Assembly: GCA_035402985.1 (NCBI GenBank)
Contig: DAONEH010000001.1
Location: 1 to 64,000 of the forward strand
Reading direction: 5' to 3'
From: GCA-002840305 sp035402985
GTDB taxonomy: Bacteria; Patescibacteriota; Patescibacteriia; Patescibacteriales; UBA12465
DNA length: 64,000 nt
Shown: positions 60,375 to 64,000 of the stretch, one piece after another
Layout of the letters: every line of letters starts with the position of its first letter
Position numbering within the stretch: the stretch's first letter is position 1
Notes under the pieces: generated by a model
What the model was told of the DNA's origin: nothing
Seen by the model: the letters and a program-made list of their open reading frames with translations, nothing else
Database searches by the model: none
Made by a program: the position numbers and the translations under genes

Positions 60375-61424
60375 TTATTTTTTATAGATAATCTCAAAGT
60401 CGTCAAAATAATTTCGATTATTAAAATATTGATTAGTTCTCTTAATAATACGATTCATTATTTCAACTGTTTCTGTAGGATAAGAACCAACGGCCGTTTC
60501 ATCTGACAACATTACAGCATCAGCACTATCAAAAATAGCATTAGCGACATCACTAACCTCAGCTCTAGTTGGTCTGTAATGAGTAATCATCGATGACATC
60601 ATTTGAGTAGCCACAATAGCTGGTTTATCATGCCAATGAGCATGTCTAATTAAATTTTTTTGAACAATCGGTAAATCTTCTAAAGGAATTTCAATACCTA
60701 AATCACCTCGAGCTACCATAATACTATCTGAGTTTTTTATAATTCCATCAATATTTTCTAAGGCAATACCTCTTTCTATTTTAGATATAATTTTAATACT
60801 ATCATCACTAAGTACTCGTTTTACTTTCAAAACATCATCAGCGTTTTGTACAAAAGAAACAGCAATAAAATCAGGTTTCACTTTTTTAGCAAATTCAATA
60901 TCTAATAAATCTTTAGCTGTTAAAATATCACGATTTAAAATAGTTTTAGGAACATTTATTCCTTTACGAGGAAAAAGTAATCCACCTCGTTCTACTTTAG
61001 CCATAAATTTTTTTTGTAATAGATCTATTTCTACAACTTTTAATTCAATTAAACCATTATCTAAAAAAATTGGATTACCTATAACTAAATCATTAATTAA
61101 TTCTAAGTCATCAATAGGAATTTCTAAATTATCAATATTACCTTTATTGTATAAAAAAGAATAAACATCTTCTTCTCTCATTTCAACTTCATGTTCTAAT
61201 TTACCAATTCTAATTCGTGGTCCTTGTAAATCAAAAATTATTTTAATATCAACTTTTAATTCTTGTTTAATTTTATCTAAACTTTCTTTTATTTTATAAT
61301 ATTGATCGTAAGTAGCATGAGAAAAATTTAATCTAAACATACTTACCCCATTTAAAACCATTGATTTTAAAATATTATAATCTTCAGATTTAGGTCCAAT
61401 AGTTGCTATAATTTTAGTATCCAT
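60375..61424 (-). CDS. pyk: Pyruvate kinase lacking the C-terminal domain
   Basis: Makes pyruvate and ATP from phosphoenolpyruvate. 349 residues: the A domain barrel with 'TKIIATIGPKS', 'MFRLNFSH', the lid B domain, the catalytic Lys in 'IKIISKIERG', 'VARGDLGIEIPLEDLP' and 'ATQMMSSMI...PTRAEVSDVANAIFDSADAVMLS'. Ordinary enzymes are about 470 residues and have a C-terminal domain for effector binding; it is absent, with only 'IMNRIIKRTNQYF' after the barrel. It lies two bases before the U32 gene. Confidence 0.93.
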   Translation of the reverse strand: MDTKIIATIGPKSEDYNILKSMVLNGVSMFRLNFSHATYDQYYKIKESLDKIKQELKVDIKIIFDLQGPRIRIGKLEHEVEMREEDVYSFLYNKGNIDNLEIPIDDLELINDLVIGNPIFLDNGLIELKVVEIDLLQKKFMAKVERGGLLFPRKGINVPKTILNRDILTAKDLLDIEFAKKVKPDFIAVSFVQNADDVLKVKRVLSDDSIKIISKIERGIALENIDGIIKNSDSIMVARGDLGIEIPLEDLPIVQKNLIRHAHWHDKPAIVATQMMSSMITHYRPTRAEVSDVANAIFDSADAVMLSDETAVGSYPTETVEIMNRIIKRTNQYFNNRNYFDDFEIIYKK

Positions 61425-61432
61425 AAATTTTA

Positions 61433-62335
61433 TTATTTAATTTCTAAGCCCCTCAAAGCTTTAATACGCTCCTCAACTGGCGGATGAGTCATAAAAGCTT
61501 TAGCTAAAAAAACTTTTTTATTTTTTTCTTTTAAAGGTTCGCTGATGTATAAATGAGCTGTAGCTCGATTAGCTGTTTTTAAATCATTAGGATCAGCTGA
61601 TATTTTTTCTAAAGCTCGAGCCAAGCCTTCCGGATAACGAGTAAGTAATGCTCCGTCAGCATCAGCGACAAATTCTCTTTTACGAGAAATAGCAAATTGC
61701 ATTAAATAGGCAAAAAGTGGAGCTAAAATTGAAAAAACAATAACTACGATTAACAAAATTAATCCTAATTGATTTTTATTATTATCACTATTACTTCGAT
61801 TTGAAAAAGAAAAACGTCTAAACCAATCAGCTAATAATACTACCATACCAACCATTACTGTAGTTAAAGTAGCAATTAAAATATCATAATTTCTAACATG
61901 AGATAGTTCATGAGCAATAACTCCCTCTAATTCACTGCGTTCTAATTTATTAAGTAAGCCAGTAGTAATAGCAATAGCACTATGCTTAGGGTTTCTACCA
62001 GTAGCAAAAGCATTAGGAGCGGGATCATCAATAACATAAATTTTAGGAATTGGTATACCAGCAGTAATACAAAGATTTTCTACTAAATGATAAAGATCAC
62101 GACTATCTTCTAATTTTACTTGATGGGCTTCACTCATACTTAAAATAATTTTGTCACTAAACCAATAAGAAAAAAAAGATGAAACTATACTAAAGATAAC
62201 AGCTATATACAAAATATTAAAATTATCCATGGCTATACTAAATATATAACCAACTATCATTACAAAAATAAAAAAACCAGTAAACAAAAACCAAGTTTTT
62301 CTTTTATTAGCATCGCTATGGTTATATAAAGTCAT
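61433..62335 (-). CDS. htpX: Membrane zinc metalloprotease HtpX
   Basis: 300 residues of the M48 family. Two N-terminal membrane helices (about 15-55), the zinc site 'HELSHVRNYD' near 140, two more helices and the third ligand region 'RKREFVADADGALLTR'. HtpX degrades misfolded membrane proteins. It lies after lemA and the 41-residue membrane peptide, a lemA-htpX arrangement seen in many bacteria. Confidence 0.95.
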   Translation of the reverse strand: MTLYNHSDANKRKTWFLFTGFFIFVMIVGYIFSIAMDNFNILYIAVIFSIVSSFFSYWFSDKIILSMSEAHQVKLEDSRDLYHLVENLCITAGIPIPKIYVIDDPAPNAFATGRNPKHSAIAITTGLLNKLERSELEGVIAHELSHVRNYDILIATLTTVMVGMVVLLADWFRRFSFSNRSNSDNNKNQLGLILLIVVIVFSILAPLFAYLMQFAISRKREFVADADGALLTRYPEGLARALEKISADPNDLKTANRATAHLYISEPLKEKNKKVFLAKAFMTHPPVEERIKALRGLEIK

Positions 62336-62343
62336 ATATTTAA

Positions 62344-62377
62344 ATTGCCTTGATAAAAAATATTAAACCAAGGCAAT
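62344..62377 (-). promoter_or_regulatory. Hairpin just before htpX
   Basis: ATTGCCTTG (62344-62352) and CAAGGCAAT (62369-62377) form a perfect 9-bp stem with a 16-base loop. It ends eight bases before the htpX ATG and has no U-run. It may control htpX translation or mark the end of the short upstream gene. Confidence 0.5.
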
Positions 62378-62401
62378 AAGTAATTACATTATAGATAATT
62401 A

Positions 62402-62527
62402 TTATTCAAAAAATTTCTTGTAGGCAATAAAAACAATTAATCCGCAAACTATTATAATAATTAAAATTGGCCAAAGAGCAGACATACCAGAAGAATAATT
62501 TAAACCAACGGTATTAGCTTGATTCAT
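62402..62527 (-). CDS. Small single-helix membrane peptide between lemA and htpX
   Basis: A 41-residue ORF, from ATG at 62527 to TAA at 62402. It reads MNQANTVGLNYSSGMSAL, then a hydrophobic helix of about 20 residues ('WPILIIIIVCGLIVFIAY') and KKFFE. Start and stop fit exactly between lemA (11 bases away) and the htpX leader. Inside-positive charge at the C-terminus suggests N-out topology. It was not recognised as a known family. Its clean placement makes a real microprotein likely, perhaps an HtpX or LemA partner. Confidence 0.65.
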   Translation of the reverse strand: MNQANTVGLNYSSGMSALWPILIIIIVCGLIVFIAYKKFFE

Positions 62528-62538
62528 AAAGATTATAA

Positions 62539-63105
62539 TTAAAATTTAACTTCGATATTTTCTTTTTGAGCTACATCTTCAATCTCAAAAAATTTTTTAT
62601 CTGAAAAACCTAATTTATTAGCAATAATATTAGTTGGAAAAACTTGAACTTTAGTATTAAAGTCTTTAACGTTAGAATTATAAAAACGACGAGCAGCTTG
62701 AATTTTATTTTCTGTATCAGATAATTCTTTTTGTAATTCTAAAAAATTTTGGTTAGCTTTTAAATCAGGATAATTTTCACTTAAAGCAAAAATTGATTTT
62801 AAAGTAGATGATAAAGTATTTTCAGCTTGTATTTTTTGATTAACATCAGAACTATTTTGTAAAGCCATAGCTTCATTTCTAGCTTGAATAACCTTTTCTA
62901 GTGTTTCTCTTTCATGAGTAGCATAGCCTTTAACTGTCTCAACTAAATTAGGGATTAAATCATAACGTCTCTTAAGTTGAACATCAATATCACTCCAAGC
63001 CTCGTCAACTCGATTTTTTAAACGAATTAGACCATTATACATAGAAATTAAAATAATCCCTATAATTAGTAAAACCGCTATAATGATCCATAAAGTTGTG
63101 TTCAT
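62539..63105 (-). CDS. lemA: LemA family protein
   Basis: 188 residues. A membrane helix near 4-22 ('LWIIIAVLLIIGIILISMY') is followed by the LemA helical core 'RVDEAWSDIDVQLKRRYDLIPNLVETVKGYATHERE' (landmark only) and 'ARRFYNSNVKDFNTKVQVFP'. The ATG at 63105 is chosen over a TTG 19 codons upstream that would overlap the terminator. LemA often sits beside htpX or TPM-domain genes; its function is unclear. Confidence 0.93.
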   Translation of the reverse strand: MNTTLWIIIAVLLIIGIILISMYNGLIRLKNRVDEAWSDIDVQLKRRYDLIPNLVETVKGYATHERETLEKVIQARNEAMALQNSSDVNQKIQAENTLSSTLKSIFALSENYPDLKANQNFLELQKELSDTENKIQAARRFYNSNVKDFNTKVQVFPTNIIANKLGFSDKKFFEIEDVAQKENIEVKF

Positions 63106-63133
63106 ATTATTTAATTTAATTATTAGCTTGATT

Positions 63134-63162
63134 ATTATAACAAAAATATAATAAAAAAACAA
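63134..63162 (-). promoter_or_regulatory. Extended -10 promoter for lemA
   Basis: TGTTATAAT (63142-63134) is a TGn-extended perfect -10, with TTGTTT (63162-63157) 17 bases upstream of the hexamer. The -35 lies in the arm of the preceding terminator. The start is expected near 63127. Confidence 0.5.
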
Positions 63163-63182
63163 CCTATATTATAAGGTTGTTT
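63152..63182 (-). terminator. Terminator after the radical SAM gene
   Basis: AAACAACCT (63157-63165) pairs with AGGTTGTTT (63174-63182) around an eight-base loop, and the minus strand continues into a run of T (63159-63153). It lies about 70 bases after the stop at 63255. Confidence 0.75.
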
Positions 63183-63254
63183 TGCATTATTAAATCTATT
63201 TTTGAACAAATATTGTTTACAAAACAATCTTTGAAATCAATTCTATGTTTGACA

Positions 63255-63956
63255 TCAAAATTCTAAAATACTTCTTAATTCTTCTTCACTGTCATTTATA
63301 CCTCTCATCACGACACTTTTAATAAAAACCTTATGCCCAATTCCTTTAGAACCAAGATATTTTATATTTTTAATCATTTTATTAAATTTTTTTAATTGAC
63401 AATCTTCAGAAAACAAACCATTTAAATTTGTAATTTTATTCCATGTTTGAAAATTTAAAGAATTTACAGAAATACCAATTCTAGAAAAATGTTTATATAT
63501 ATTATCAACAATTATTTTATTTAATTCTATTCCATTTGTATGTATAGAAAATCTAATATTTTTGTGTTTCTTAATATATTTCAATAACCTAAAATCTTTT
63601 TTTAGAAAATCAGGATGTAGCAACGGTTCTCCCCCGCTAAAATCTATTGATTTTAATGGAGTTTTTTAAAAAAAAGCATCCATCAACCTAAATAAATAAT
63701 CAATATTAGTTGCTTTTTCAAATTTTGAACTATAATTAGATCCCTCGTTAGAACAAAAAACGCACCACAAATTACACGAGGGAGTTAATGAAATTCTTAA
63801 TCTAATTTTAGATAATATTTTATTAAATTCTTTATCAGTTAGTCTGGAAATACCCTTGTTAACTAAAGATGTTTTTACTAAATCACAATACTTTCCAGAA
63901 TCTTCTTTTCTCACAGTAGCAGAAGCTTCAGTTTTATATAAACTTTTTTTAATCAT
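63255..63956 (-). pseudogene. Radical SAM protein interrupted by an in-frame TAA
   Basis: One reading frame of 233 sense codons is broken by a single TAA at 63668-63666. The first part (96 residues) carries the cluster motif Cx3Cx2C in 'SCNLWCVFCSNEG'. After the stop, in the same frame, come 'KTPLKSIDFSGGEPLLHPD' (the GGE motif) and 123 further residues, including 'FSIHTNGIELNK' and 'GISVNSLN'. The stop lies at the border of T8 and A6; T7A7 would read Phe-Lys and restore the protein. It is a nonsense mutation, a sequence error or a recoded site. The C-terminus is also short for a MoaA-type enzyme. Confidence 0.8.
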
Positions 63957-64000
63957 ATTTTTTTATTAATCTTAAAGATTTTTTAAAATCTTCTAAAAAA
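63949..64000 (-). CDS. C-terminal end of an unidentified gene (partial)
   Basis: The minus strand from the window edge is open for 16 codons (FLEDFKKSLRLIKKYD) and ends in TAA at 63951-63949, overlapping the start of the radical SAM gene by eight bases. Overlap of this kind is common between coupled genes. No family can be named from so short a tail, and a chance open frame cannot be excluded. Confidence 0.4.
   Translation of the reverse strand, partial: FLEDFKKSLRLIKKYD

Noticed and set aside
63624..63668. Frameshift in the radical SAM gene
   Set aside because: Both halves are in the same frame; only one stop codon separates them, so the lesion is a nonsense codon or a border-base error, not a frameshift.

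Overview
The window is very AT-rich bacterial DNA that reads like a member of the Patescibacteria (Candidate Phyla Radiation, CPR). The reasons are: very few Shine-Dalgarno sites; small or domain-stripped housekeeping enzymes (AlaRS without C-Ala, ProRS without the editing insert, pyruvate kinase without its C-terminal domain, RpoA without the alpha-CTD, a half-length TsaB); the repeated 'QVEAQGQAYYVNP...YYLGRP' surface repeat next to a pilin; and DUF4012, DUF3048, DUF2304 and HARE-HTH proteins. TGA is used as a stop (for example at the ATGA overlaps at 38041 and 45813), so this is not the UGA-glycine code of Gracilibacteria or Absconditabacteria. No rRNA, tRNA or CRISPR was seen, and no gap between genes exceeds 300 bases. 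The phylum-level call is inference from gene content; I cannot name the class with certainty.

Layout. Most genes are on the minus strand and are described here in transcription order. 2573-1: rpsB-tsf-ricT and the first codons of a further gene, behind a promoter and a structured leader. 4926-2599: TsaB-like, a transglutaminase-like repeat protein and a pilin. 15924-4953: a long envelope array (membrane protein, GT4, DUF4012, DUF11-like) running into tgt, cysS and dus. 17089-15956: a sigma-region-4/HARE regulator with its own promoter and terminator. 22636-18148: infA-rpmJ-rpsM-rpsK-rpsD-rpoA-rplQ-rplM-rpsI and a GT2, driven by a perfect consensus promoter followed by a terminator-like leader hairpin. 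30893-22617: a peptidoglycan cluster (small membrane protein, mraY, ftsW, murG, murC, murB) ending in alaS.

30906-31918 is a small plus-strand GT2/DUF2304 unit. About 32000-34990 is a compositionally distinct island with a HEPN/MNT pair, an L,D-transpeptidase-like protein and a membrane-anchored protein of unknown function. 34989-39177 holds a polytopic membrane protein divergent from two coupled GT4 glycosyltransferases. hisS and an RmlD-like reductase run back on the minus strand. 41529-44691 (plus) carries a membrane protein, rpmE, prfA and prmC. 48048-44698 is a second mreB with a GT4 and a DUF3048 protein.

54796-48111 is pfkB-type kinase, orphan response regulator, HlyD-like adaptor, LolD/MacB-type ATPase and two MacB-like permeases. 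58418-54777 is proS-mreB-mreC-mreD. 62335-58545 is htpX, pyruvate kinase, U32 peptidase and ruvA. 63105-62402 is lemA with an unlisted 41-residue membrane peptide. The window ends in a radical SAM gene broken by one in-frame TAA.

Taken together, the window encodes translation (ribosomal proteins, tRNA synthetases, tRNA modification, release factor and its methylase), peptidoglycan precursor synthesis, rod-shape machinery and a large, poorly understood surface and glycosylation programme. The best leads are the infA and rpsB leaders, the zinc-less Tgt, the extended ribosomal proteins, the HtpX/LemA microprotein, the accessory island and the interrupted radical SAM gene.
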